Below are positions 24,416-32,693 of a DNA stretch of 33,727 nt, in pieces. This DNA is from Portiera aleyrodidarum_D (GTDB taxonomy: Bacteria; Pseudomonadota; Gammaproteobacteria; Johnevansiales; Johnevansiaceae), in NCBI RefSeq assembly GCF_902713745.1, contig NZ_CACTJB010000003.1:1-33727 (forward strand), read 5' to 3'. Position numbers and translations under genes: made by a program. A model generated the notes under the pieces. That model was not told where the DNA came from and made no database searches. It saw only the letters and a list, made by a program, of their open reading frames with translations. The stretch's first letter is position 1; every line of letters starts with the position of its first letter.

Positions 24416-25751
24416 TAATAATATAACACAATTTAAAATACCTCCTCATTCATTAGAAGCAGAACAAGCAATATTAGGAGGTTTAATGCTTGATAATGAA
24501 GCGTGGAAGAAAATATCGGAAATTATTATCAAAGACGATTTCTATAGTATAGAACATAAATATATATTTGATGCAATAAAAGATAGAGCAGAAAAAAATA
24601 AAATAATAGATATAGTAACTGTTGCAGAATCTTTAGTAAAAAAAAATAAGTTAGATAAAATTGGTGGAATAAGTTATTTAGCAGAATTATCTAGAAAAAA
24701 CCATACAATACATAATATTATTGCTTATGCAGATATAGTTAAAGAATGTTCTAGTTTACGAAAAATAATAATGATTTCAAATAAAATCGCAAAAGAAGCT
24801 TTTAATCAAAAGGGTAAGAATGTGCAAGAAATAATAAAAAAAGCTGAAAAATTAATATTTACAATTTCTGAATCAAAATATAGAGTTAAAAATTTAGTAA
24901 ATATAAATGAAGTATTAAATAGAACAATTGAACGTATAAATAAAATATATAGTACCAAAAGTTCTATGACTGGATTATTAACAGGATTTAATGAATTAGA
25001 TAAAATGACTTCTGGTTTTCAAAGATCAGATTTAATAATAATAGCAGGTAGACCTTCTATGGGTAAGACAAGTTTTGCAATGAATATTATTGAATATTTT
25101 ATAAAAAACAATAAGGAGGATCCAGTAATAATCTTTTCTATGGAAATGCCTGCTGAACAAATAATATTACGAATGTTATCTTCATTAGGACGTATAGATC
25201 AAAATAATATAAGAAAAGGTAAGATTGGAGAAGAGGATTGGTTAAAATTAACAGAATCATTAAAATTAATTAAGAATTGTAAATTATTTATAGATGATAC
25301 TCCAATATTAACACCAATAGAAATAAGAAAAAAAATAAGAAGATGTATAAGAGATACAGGAAAAATAAGTTTAATAATGATAGATTACTTACAATTAATG
25401 CATGTTTCTTCTTCCATATTATATAATCGTACAGCTGAAATTTCGGAGATTTCTAGATCTTTAAAAAGTATAGCTAAAGAATTTAATTGTCCTGTATTAG
25501 CTATTTCACAATTAAATAGATCATTAGAACAACGAATTAATAAAAGGCCAATAATTTCAGATTTAAGAGAATCCGGTGCAATTGAACAAGATGCAGATTT
25601 AATTTTATTTATTTACAGAGATGAAGTGTATAATGGGGAAAGTTTAGATAATAAAGGTATAGCGGAGTTAATAATAGGAAAACAAAGAAATGGACCAATA
25701 GGTGTTATAAATATTAGATTTATAGGAAAATATACTAAGTTTGAGAATTAA
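24396..25751 (+). CDS. dnaB: Replicative DNA helicase DnaB
   Basis: DnaB is the hexameric 5'-3' helicase of the replisome. The 451 residues compare with 471 in E. coli. The N-terminal domain begins PPHSLEAEQAILGGLMLD. The RecA-like domain has Walker A GRPSMGKTS at 218-226, FSMEMPAEQI, Walker B LIMIDYLQLM at about 325-334, SRSLKSIAKEF, AISQLNRSLEQR and SDLRESGAIEQDAD. The ATG lies inside rplI (20-bp overlap). Its position in the rpsR-rplI-dnaB order is the normal gammaproteobacterial one. No dnaG or dnaC is present in the window. Confidence 0.97.
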   Translation: MKKLIYDNNITQFKIPPHSLEAEQAILGGLMLDNEAWKKISEIIIKDDFYSIEHKYIFDAIKDRAEKNKIIDIVTVAESLVKKNKLDKIGGISYLAELSRKNHTIHNIIAYADIVKECSSLRKIIMISNKIAKEAFNQKGKNVQEIIKKAEKLIFTISESKYRVKNLVNINEVLNRTIERINKIYSTKSSMTGLLTGFNELDKMTSGFQRSDLIIIAGRPSMGKTSFAMNIIEYFIKNNKEDPVIIFSMEMPAEQIILRMLSSLGRIDQNNIRKGKIGEEDWLKLTESLKLIKNCKLFIDDTPILTPIEIRKKIRRCIRDTGKISLIMIDYLQLMHVSSSILYNRTAEISEISRSLKSIAKEFNCPVLAISQLNRSLEQRINKRPIISDLRESGAIEQDADLILFIYRDEVYNGESLDNKGIAELIIGKQRNGPIGVINIRFIGKYTKFEN

Positions 25752-25752
25752 A

Positions 25753-25803
25753 ATGAAGAAAGAATTAGGGCAAAACTTTATAATAAAAAAGGTATGCCAT
25801 TAA
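25753..25803 (+). pseudogene. 16-codon ORF resembling the N-terminus of rsmA/ksgA (possible remnant)
   Basis: Two bases after the dnaB stop, an ATG opens MKKELGQNFIIKKVCH and then stops, overlapping the 3' end of tsaD. The KK.LGQNF(L/I) pattern is the start of the 16S rRNA dimethyladenosine transferase RsmA (KsgA). Nothing else of that protein follows. It could be a truncated relic or a chance match. Confidence 0.4.
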
Positions 25804-26801
25804 AATAAAGGATATTTAAGTGTTTCTATAGACCAATTGGGTTGTAGAATGATCTTATTATTTAGTTTTTCGCCTGAAGTGATACGTAAAGCTCCTAAAT
25901 AAGCAATCATTACAGCATTATCTGTACAAAGAAGGTTTTTGGGATAAGAAATTGTAAAATTATTAAATTTTTGTTTTAAAATATTTTTACGAATGTTATT
26001 ATTTGCACTTACACCACCTGAAATTATAAGACAAGATCTACCATTTTTAATTAAAGCTTTATAACATTTAAAACTCAGCATATTAAGAATATATCCTTCA
26101 AATGATTTTGCTAAATTAGCTTTTTTTTTATTAGTTAATTGTTTTAAATAATTTAAAATATATGTTTTAATGCCAGAAAAACTGAAAGTTATATTAGTTC
26201 CTAAAATTTTGGAAAAAATTTGAGGTTTGATTTTACCAAAACATGCTAAATGAGATAATTTTTTTCCTCCTGGATATGAAAGGTTAAGGAGTTTTGATAT
26301 TTTATCAAAAGTTTCTCCAAGCGAATCATCTTTGGATTGGCCTATTATTTTGTAATGTCCTATATTTTGTACATCAATTAATTGAGTATGACCCCCAGAA
26401 ATTAATAAAGAAATAAAAGGAAACTCAGGTTTTTTTTTATTTAACATAGCTGAAAATATATGTCCTTCTAAATGATTAATCCCTAAAATAGGTATTTTAA
26501 GTGTATAAGAAATACTATAAGCAACATAAGCTCCAATAAGTAAGGAATTGTATAACCCTGGTCCAACAGTGAATGCAATTGCAGTGATATTATTTGGAGA
26601 AAGTTTTAAATTTAATAATAAGGATTTCATAATAGGAATTAATTTGTTTAAATGATATATGGAAGAAAATTTTGGGATAACTCCTCCAAAAATAGTGTGT
26701 ATAGGTTGAGTATATTTTTTATTTGCAATTAAACCAGATTTAGTATTATATAGTGCAATACAAGTGTCATCACAAGATGTTTCAATTCCTAAGATAATCA
26801 T
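25800..26801 (-). CDS. tsaD: tRNA N6-adenosine threonylcarbamoyltransferase TsaD
   Basis: TsaD transfers threonylcarbamoyl to A37 of ANN-decoding tRNAs, working with TsaB and TsaE. The 333 residues match E. coli (337). It has the ASKHA-type N-terminus ILGIETSCDDTCIALY, VGPGLYNSLLIG at 79-90, metal ligands in NHLEGH (His110, His114), LLISGGHTQL, GETFDKISKLL.L.YPGG and LIISGGVSANN. The family motif FGGVVPELASRDH is degenerate here (FGGVIPKFSSIYH). It is divergent from rpsU (40-bp gap), which is the classic tsaD/rpsU head-to-head arrangement. Confidence 0.97.
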   Translation of the reverse strand: MIILGIETSCDDTCIALYNTKSGLIANKKYTQPIHTIFGGVIPKFSSIYHLNKLIPIMKSLLLNLKLSPNNITAIAFTVGPGLYNSLLIGAYVAYSISYTLKIPILGINHLEGHIFSAMLNKKKPEFPFISLLISGGHTQLIDVQNIGHYKIIGQSKDDSLGETFDKISKLLNLSYPGGKKLSHLACFGKIKPQIFSKILGTNITFSFSGIKTYILNYLKQLTNKKKANLAKSFEGYILNMLSFKCYKALIKNGRSCLIISGGVSANNNIRKNILKQKFNNFTISYPKNLLCTDNAVMIAYLGALRITSGEKLNNKIILQPNWSIETLKYPLF

Positions 26802-26841
26802 GTTAATATTATATTATATTCAAAAATAAAAAGGAGAAAAC

Positions 26842-27057
26842 ATGCCTTATATAAAAATAAGAGAAAATGAATTATTTGATGTTGCTTTAAGAAGATTTAA
26901 AAGATCTTGTGAAAAAGGAGGGATATTATCAGAAGTACGTCGTAGAGAATTTTATGAAAAACCTACAACTGTTAGAAAAAGAAAAGCAGCTGCTGCTATA
27001 AAACGTTATATGAAAAAAATAAAACGAGAACGTAAACGCTTTGAACGTAAATATTAA
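26842..27057 (+). CDS. rpsU: 30S ribosomal protein S21
   Basis: S21 is a small basic protein of the 30S platform that assists initiation. The 71 residues match E. coli exactly in length and closely in sequence: PYIKIRENELFDVALRRFKRSCEKGGILSEVRRREFYEKPTTVRKRKAAAAIKRY. A strong AAGGAG lies 6 bp before the ATG. It begins what is elsewhere the rpsU-dnaG-rpoD macromolecular synthesis operon. Here only 184 bp without a primase gene separate it from rpoD. Confidence 0.98.
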   Translation: MPYIKIRENELFDVALRRFKRSCEKGGILSEVRRREFYEKPTTVRKRKAAAAIKRYMKKIKRERKRFERKY

Positions 27058-27241
27058 ATTAAGAAAAAATAAAGAATCGAAGGTTGTGTTGTGTTGTCAT
27101 AATGAATAAAGTTTATATTTAATTATGTAACCTTATTAAAATAGAGTACAATAATTAATTATTAGATGGTGTAAATATTTTAATTAAAAGAAAAAATAAT
27201 AAAATTTGACAGAATTAAATAAAGAATATGTAGAGTAAAAT

Positions 27242-28984
27242 ATGTTGGATAATTTAGAGTTAAACATAAAAGAATTAATAAATAAAGGTAAGGAACAAGG
27301 ATTTTTGATTTATTCAGAAATTTGTGAGTTGTTTGATGATGAAAAATTAGAGGATATCATATGTAGTTTTAAAGAAAAAGGAATTAATATAATTGATAAA
27401 TTGTCCGAAGTAGAAAAAAGTTATTCGAATTTTGAAGAAAAAAGTGAAAAAAAATGTTTTAAACAAGAAAATGAACTTCGTAATACTGATCCCGTAAAAG
27501 TATATATGAGAGAAATGGGAAATATAGAATTATTAAATAGAAAAGGTGAAATAGAAATAGCAAAAAAAATAGAAGAAGGTACCAAAGAAATTATGGCAGC
27601 ACTTGCATATTTACCAGGAGCAGTTGATTATATCATCGAAATTTATGAGTTAATAATAAAAGAATCCGAAGGAAAACTTTCTGATTTGTTTACAGGTTTT
27701 ATGTATTTCACAAAAGAAGAAACATTAAAAGTTAACAACAATGTGTTTAATAATGAAACTTATAATGAAGGACCTGACCCTATCTTAACAAAGAAAATTT
27801 TTGACACCATTCGTAAACAAAATAAAAAAGTAAAAAAAACCGGGTTAACATATGGTTTTGACTCAAAAGAAACAAAAATAGAATTAAAAATTTTATCAAA
27901 CGTCTTTGCACAAATCAAATTGTTGCCAAAACATTTGGAATGTTTATTAGGTAAAGTTCGTTTAAGTATAAAAAATATAAGAATTCAAGAAAAATTAATA
28001 TTAAAACATATGGTAAATATGATAAAATTATCAAGAAAGGAAGTTATAAACAGTTTGAAAGGTAATGAGACTAATTTAAAGTGGTTAGATACATTTAAAT
28101 ATAATTCAAATTCAGATAAACAAAATAGTATAAAAAAATATAGAAGTAACATTTTAAAATCACAAAAAAGAATTTGTCTAGAAAAAAAACAAATAAATTT
28201 ATCGGTTATTGAATTAAAAGAAATAAATAGAAAGTTGTTAATAGGAAAATATAAAACACATAAAGCAAAAAAAGAAATGATTGAAGCTAATTTAAGGTTA
28301 GTAATTTCAATTGCAAAAAAATATACAAATCGTGGGTTACAATTTTTAGATTTAATTCAAGAAGGTAATATAGGTTTAATGAAAGCAGTTGATAAATTTG
28401 AATATCGCAGAGGGTATAAATTTTCTACTTACGCTACTTGGTGGATACGGCAAGCAATAACTAGATCAATAGCAGATCAGGCAAGAACAATAAGAATACC
28501 AGTACATATGATAGAAACAATAAATAGATTAAAAAGATTATCAAGAAAAATGTTGCAAGAAAGAGGAATAGAACCGACTCCAGAAGAATTAAGTAATCGA
28601 CTTGAAATATCAGAGAATAAAATAAGAAAAATTATGAAAATTGCAAAAGAACCTATTTCAATAGAAACTCCTATTGGCGAAGATGAAGATTATTATTTAA
28701 GTGATGTGATAGAAGATAATATAACAGCATCACCAATAGAAGCAGCAACAGATGAAGGATTGGTGGAAGTAACAAGAAATGTATTAAGTGAATTAACAGA
28801 TAGGGAGGCAAAAGTTTTACGAATGAGATTTGGAATAGATATGGCAACAGATCATACGTTAGAAGAAGTAGGTAAGCAATTTGATGTAACTCGTGAAAGA
28901 ATTCGTCAAATTGAAGCAAAAGCATTACGGAAATTAAGGCATCCATCACGTTCAGAAGCTTTACGTTCATTTTTAGAAGAGTAG
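27242..28984 (+). CDS. rpoD: Primary sigma factor RpoD (sigma-70)
   Basis: This is the housekeeping sigma factor that recognises -35/-10 promoters. The 580 residues compare with 613 in E. coli. Region 1.1 is recognisable at the N-terminus, region 1.2 starts at DPVKVYMREMG, the non-conserved linker is shortened and Lys/Asn-rich, region 2 (about 345-425) contains ANLRLVISIAKKYTNRGLQFLDLIQEGNIGLMKAVDKFEYRRGYKFSTYATWWIRQAI, region 3 follows, and region 4 ends with LEEVGKQFDVTRERIRQIEAKALRKLRHPSRSEALRSFLEE. DNA-contact residues in regions 2.4 and 4.2 look intact, so classical promoters should still be used. Its stop codon is followed at once by a (GGGTA) pentamer array. Confidence 0.98.
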   Translation: MLDNLELNIKELINKGKEQGFLIYSEICELFDDEKLEDIICSFKEKGINIIDKLSEVEKSYSNFEEKSEKKCFKQENELRNTDPVKVYMREMGNIELLNRKGEIEIAKKIEEGTKEIMAALAYLPGAVDYIIEIYELIIKESEGKLSDLFTGFMYFTKEETLKVNNNVFNNETYNEGPDPILTKKIFDTIRKQNKKVKKTGLTYGFDSKETKIELKILSNVFAQIKLLPKHLECLLGKVRLSIKNIRIQEKLILKHMVNMIKLSRKEVINSLKGNETNLKWLDTFKYNSNSDKQNSIKKYRSNILKSQKRICLEKKQINLSVIELKEINRKLLIGKYKTHKAKKEMIEANLRLVISIAKKYTNRGLQFLDLIQEGNIGLMKAVDKFEYRRGYKFSTYATWWIRQAITRSIADQARTIRIPVHMIETINRLKRLSRKMLQERGIEPTPEELSNRLEISENKIRKIMKIAKEPISIETPIGEDEDYYLSDVIEDNITASPIEAATDEGLVEVTRNVLSELTDREAKVLRMRFGIDMATDHTLEEVGKQFDVTRERIRQIEAKALRKLRHPSRSEALRSFLEE

Positions 28985-29010
28985 TGTAGGGTAGGGTAGG
29001 GAGATGAAGA
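28985..29010 (+). repeat. Pentamer mini-array (GTAGG)3 directly after rpoD
   Basis: Immediately after the TAG stop the sequence runs TGTAGG GTAGG GTAGG GAGAT GAAGA. This is a 5-nt period starting at the gene end, and it occupies about half of the short rpoD-cyoA spacer. Confidence 0.75.
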
Positions 29011-29044
29011 TGAGAGAGAAATTAATTTAATTGTGGACAGTTAA

Positions 29045-29863
29045 ATGAAAAAAAGAATATATTTAAGTTTATTACTTATTTTGATCTTAAATAATGAAGG
29101 ATATATAAGTGTTTTAACTCCAGGCGGGGCAATATCTGTAGAACAAAAATATTTAATTATTATATCAACTTTATTGATGTTAATCATTGTAATTCCTGTT
29201 ATATTTATGACATTGTATTTTTATTACAACTTTAGAGAAAGAAAAAAAATAATAGAATATAAACCCGATTGGGATTATTCAAAAAATGTTGAAGTGGTCA
29301 TTTGGGGGGTTCCCGTTATGATTATTTTAATTTTAGGGCTTATTACTTGGAAAAGTACTCATGAATTAGACCCTCAAAAAACACTTAACAATAACAATAT
29401 TAATATAATTAACGTAGAAGTAATATCTTTAGATTGGAAATGGTTATTTATTTATAATAAAATAGGAATCGCCACCATAAATCAATTAGTTTTACCTTTA
29501 AATGTTCCCATAGAATTGAAAATAACGTCAGAAACTGTAATGAATTCGTTTTTTATTCCACAGTTATCCAGTCAAATGTATGCTATGTCAGGGATGAAAA
29601 CTACAAATTTCTTGGTTTCAAATAAAAAAGGTAATTATATAGGAATGTCTACTAATTTTAGTGGTAAAGGATTTTCTGGCATGAAATTTAAAGTTTTAGT
29701 AGTCTCATTAAAAAATTTTGAAAAGTGGATAAAAAAAATAAAAGAATATAAAAGGAATATAAATTATAAAATATTATTAAAAGAAACTGTGAATAACAAA
29801 ATAGAATATTATTCCTCTTTAGATAAAAAATATTTAAAATTATTTAAAAATAAAGGAGTATAA
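29045..29863 (+). CDS. cyoA: Cytochrome bo3 ubiquinol oxidase subunit II CyoA
   Basis: Subunit II of the proton-pumping bo3 quinol oxidase. The 272 residues are shorter than E. coli CyoA (315), lacking the His/Met-rich tail. It has an N-terminal hydrophobic stretch (about 6-15), two membrane segments (about 33-57 and 79-101) and a periplasmic cupredoxin domain with DWKWLFIYNKIGIATIN, MNSFFIPQLSSQMYAMSGM and FSGKGFSGMKFKV. As in other quinol oxidases the CuA ligands are absent. The lipobox cysteine of E. coli (LLSGC) is not present: the matching stretch reads LILNNEG. So the protein is probably not lipidated. It is the first gene of cyoABCDE, 60 bp after rpoD. Confidence 0.96.
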   Translation: MKKRIYLSLLLILILNNEGYISVLTPGGAISVEQKYLIIISTLLMLIIVIPVIFMTLYFYYNFRERKKIIEYKPDWDYSKNVEVVIWGVPVMIILILGLITWKSTHELDPQKTLNNNNINIINVEVISLDWKWLFIYNKIGIATINQLVLPLNVPIELKITSETVMNSFFIPQLSSQMYAMSGMKTTNFLVSNKKGNYIGMSTNFSGKGFSGMKFKVLVVSLKNFEKWIKKIKEYKRNINYKILLKETVNNKIEYYSSLDKKYLKLFKNKGV

Positions 29864-29869
29864 AGAAAG

Positions 29870-31819
29870 ATGTTTGGTAGATTAAATTGGGAAATTATAC
29901 CTTATAAAGAACCTATAATTTTATTTACAGGAATATTCGTCTTTTTTGTTAGTGTTTTTATTGTTAGTGTAATAACGTATTTTAAAAAATGGTTATATAT
30001 TTGGAATACGTGGATAAAAACATTAGATCATAAAAGAATAGGTATAATGTATATTATATTTGCATTTATTATGTTAATACGGGGTTTTACAGATGCAATT
30101 ATGATGAGAATACAACAAGTTATTGCTTATAAAGATAATATAGGGTATTTACCTTCATATCATTATGATCAAATTTTTACAGTACATGGTGTAATAATGA
30201 TATTTTTTATGGCGATGCCTTTTATGTTCGGTTTAATAAACATAATAGTTCCTTTACAAATTGGTGCAAGAGATGTTGCATTTCCTTTTTTAAATTCCTT
30301 AAGTTTATGGTTAACCGTATTTTCTGGTATTTTAATTAATATTTCTTTATTTATCGGTGAATTTGCTTCAACTGGGTGGTTAGCATATCCACCTTTATCT
30401 GGAATAGAATTTAGTAAAGGTGTAGGTGTGGATTATTGGATATGGAGTTTACAGGTCTCAGGCATAGGAACTTTAATATCTGGTATAAATTTTTTAGTAA
30501 CTATAATAAAAATGCGGGCTCAAGGTATGCATTTTATGAGATTACCTATTTTTACATGGACAATTTTATGTAGTAACATTTTAATAATTATGTCGTTTCC
30601 CATTTTAACTGCTACGATTTGTTTATTAACTTTAGATAGATATTTAGATATGCAAATTTTTACGAATCATTTTGGTGGCAATCCAATGCTGTATGTAAAT
30701 CTTATTTGGGCGTGGGGTCATCCTGAAGTATATATTTTAATTTTACCAGCATTTGGAATTTTTTCTGAGATAGTAGCAACGTTTTGTAAAAAAAGGTTAT
30801 TTGGTTATAAATCATTAGTTTTTGCAACGATTGTAATAACAGTATTATCATTTATAGTATGGTTGCATCATTTTTTTACTATGGGAGCAGGTGCAGATGT
30901 AAATGCATTTTTTGGGATTTCTACAATGATAATTTCAATACCAACCGGCGTAAAAATATTTAATTGGTTATTTACAATGTATAAAGGAAAAATAGAATGT
31001 AGTGTTCCAATTTTATGGACAGTAGGATTTTTAATAGCGTTTAGTTTTGGAGGTATGGCGGGAGTATTATTAGCTATTCCTGGTATAGATTTTTTATTAC
31101 ATAATAGTTTGTTTTTAGTAGCACATTTTCATAATGTAATAATAGGAGGTGTAATATTTGGGTATTTAGCAGGTTTAAATTATTGGTTTCCTAAAATATT
31201 TGGGTTTAAATTAAATGAAAAATTAGGGAAATATACAGTTTTTTGTTGGTTAATAGGTTTATTTGTAGCATTTGTTCCTTTATATATTTTGGGGTTATTA
31301 GGAATGACAAGAAGAGTAAGTTACTATAAAAATAATATTTGGCATCTATTCTTATTTGTAGCAATGTTTGGAACAATAATAATTTTAGTAGGCATACTTT
31401 GTCAAGTATTGCAATTAATTATAAGTATAATAGAAAAAGATAAAAATAAAGATTATTCAGGTGATATGTGGAATGGAAGAACCTTAGAATGGAGTATATC
31501 TTCTCCTCCTCAAAGTTATAATTTTGCAAATATACCAAAGGTGATTGATAGGGATCAGGTTTGGGTTAGAAAAAAAAGACAATATGTAAAAAAAAATAAA
31601 TATAAAAAAATAAAAATGCCTAAAGATACTTGTAAAGCTTTTATAATTTCTTTATTTAGTTTAATTTTTAGTTTTTCAATGGTTTGGTATATTTGGTGGT
31701 TATCTATTGTAGGATTTATAGGAATAATAATTACCTATCTGTTTTATATATATAGTAAAAATAAATATTATTATATAAATGTAAAGGAAATAAAAAAAAA
31801 TGAAAAAAGATTTATATAA
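29870..31819 (+). CDS. cyoB: Cytochrome bo3 ubiquinol oxidase subunit I CyoB
   Basis: Catalytic heme-copper subunit, 649 residues (E. coli 663). All ligands are present, and with the same numbering as E. coli: low-spin heme His106 and His421, CuB His284, His333 and His334, and high-spin heme His419. Tyr288 of the HPEVY motif and K-channel Lys362 are also present. Long colinear identity runs through DHKRIGIMYII, VPLQIGARDVAFPFLN, WIWSLQVSGIGT, VWLHHFFTMGA and AHFHNVIIGG. The protein is embedded in the inner membrane with many helices. It lies 6 bp after cyoA. Confidence 0.98.
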   Translation: MFGRLNWEIIPYKEPIILFTGIFVFFVSVFIVSVITYFKKWLYIWNTWIKTLDHKRIGIMYIIFAFIMLIRGFTDAIMMRIQQVIAYKDNIGYLPSYHYDQIFTVHGVIMIFFMAMPFMFGLINIIVPLQIGARDVAFPFLNSLSLWLTVFSGILINISLFIGEFASTGWLAYPPLSGIEFSKGVGVDYWIWSLQVSGIGTLISGINFLVTIIKMRAQGMHFMRLPIFTWTILCSNILIIMSFPILTATICLLTLDRYLDMQIFTNHFGGNPMLYVNLIWAWGHPEVYILILPAFGIFSEIVATFCKKRLFGYKSLVFATIVITVLSFIVWLHHFFTMGAGADVNAFFGISTMIISIPTGVKIFNWLFTMYKGKIECSVPILWTVGFLIAFSFGGMAGVLLAIPGIDFLLHNSLFLVAHFHNVIIGGVIFGYLAGLNYWFPKIFGFKLNEKLGKYTVFCWLIGLFVAFVPLYILGLLGMTRRVSYYKNNIWHLFLFVAMFGTIIILVGILCQVLQLIISIIEKDKNKDYSGDMWNGRTLEWSISSPPQSYNFANIPKVIDRDQVWVRKKRQYVKKNKYKKIKMPKDTCKAFIISLFSLIFSFSMVWYIWWLSIVGFIGIIITYLFYIYSKNKYYYINVKEIKKNEKRFI

Positions 31820-31846
31820 GTTTACGTTTTAGGGTTAGGTATAACA

Positions 31847-32392
31847 ATGTATAAAATAGACAATGTAAGTGAAAAGAAAATATTATTAGGTTTTTGGATT
31901 TATCTTTTAAGTGATTGTATATTATTTTCTGTATTATTTGCTGTATATGTTTTATTAAGTAAAAAAAATATAATTTATAATATGTTTATGGTAAATATAG
32001 AAACAATAATTTTATTATTAAGTAGTTTTTTTATAGGTATAGTTGTATTAGTTTTAAAAAAAGAACACATTGTATTTAATTTAATCATAGTTTTATTATT
32101 AGGTGCATTATTTGTAAGTTTAGAATTGAAAGAAATTATGAGTTTAATAAATAAAGGTTTTATTCCGAAAACAAGTAGTTTTATTTCAGCGTATCTTACA
32201 TTAATAGGAACACATTGTATTCACATTATTATAGGTATATATTGGGGGCTGTGTTTATTATTAAACATTTTGTTTAAAGGGTTAAATATAAAAAATAAAA
32301 CGAGTTTGTTATGTTTAAGTATTTTTTGGCATTTTTTACATATTATATGGGTTTGTATTTATACAATTGTATATTTAATAGGGGTAATATGA
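31847..32392 (+). CDS. cyoC: Cytochrome bo3 ubiquinol oxidase subunit III CyoC
   Basis: Subunit III, 181 residues against 204 in E. coli, with a shortened N-terminus. Five membrane segments lie at about 15-40, 52-70, 75-93, 108-140 and 153-181. GFWIYLLSDCILFSVLFAVY, SAYLTLIGTHCIHIIIGIYWG and FWHFLHIIWVCIYTIVYLIG are the family signatures. Its TGA stop is one base before the cyoD TTG. Confidence 0.95.
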   Translation: MYKIDNVSEKKILLGFWIYLLSDCILFSVLFAVYVLLSKKNIIYNMFMVNIETIILLLSSFFIGIVVLVLKKEHIVFNLIIVLLLGALFVSLELKEIMSLINKGFIPKTSSFISAYLTLIGTHCIHIIIGIYWGLCLLLNILFKGLNIKNKTSLLCLSIFWHFLHIIWVCIYTIVYLIGVI

Positions 32393-32393
32393 A

Positions 32394-32693
32394 TTGAATT
32401 TAAAGCATCTAAAAGATTGTATAATTGGATTTATAATTTCCTTATTATTAACAGCTTTAGCCTATATGGTTGTTGTTGGTAATATAAGATTTCCTAACTT
32501 GGCAATAAAAATAATAATTGCATTGTTTGCGATATTACAAATTGTTGTTCAAATGATATATTTTGTAAATATCAAAGAAATTTCTCAATTAGACACAAAT
32601 ATATATGTTGGATCTTTATTATTTACATTAACCATTATGTTTATTATATTAGGTGGTTCATTATGGATTTTTTCTAATATAAATGGTAAATAA
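32394..32693 (+). CDS. cyoD: Cytochrome bo3 ubiquinol oxidase subunit IV CyoD
   Basis: Small subunit IV, 99 residues (E. coli 109), with three membrane segments at about 8-29, 33-60 and 71-96. GFIISLLLTALAYMVV and LAIKIIIALFAILQIVVQMIYFVNI fit CyoD. The start is TTG at 32394. The nearby ATG at 32389 is out of frame and closed after two codons. The gene is embedded between cyoC and cyoE, with cyoE starting 11 bp before its stop. Confidence 0.93.
   Translation: MNLKHLKDCIIGFIISLLLTALAYMVVVGNIRFPNLAIKIIIALFAILQIVVQMIYFVNIKEISQLDTNIYVGSLLFTLTIMFIILGGSLWIFSNINGK

Noticed and set aside
27206..27234. TTGACA before rpoD as a promoter
   Set aside because: The -35 is perfect, but no acceptable -10 sits at 16-18 bp and the start site would fall at the rpoD ATG.
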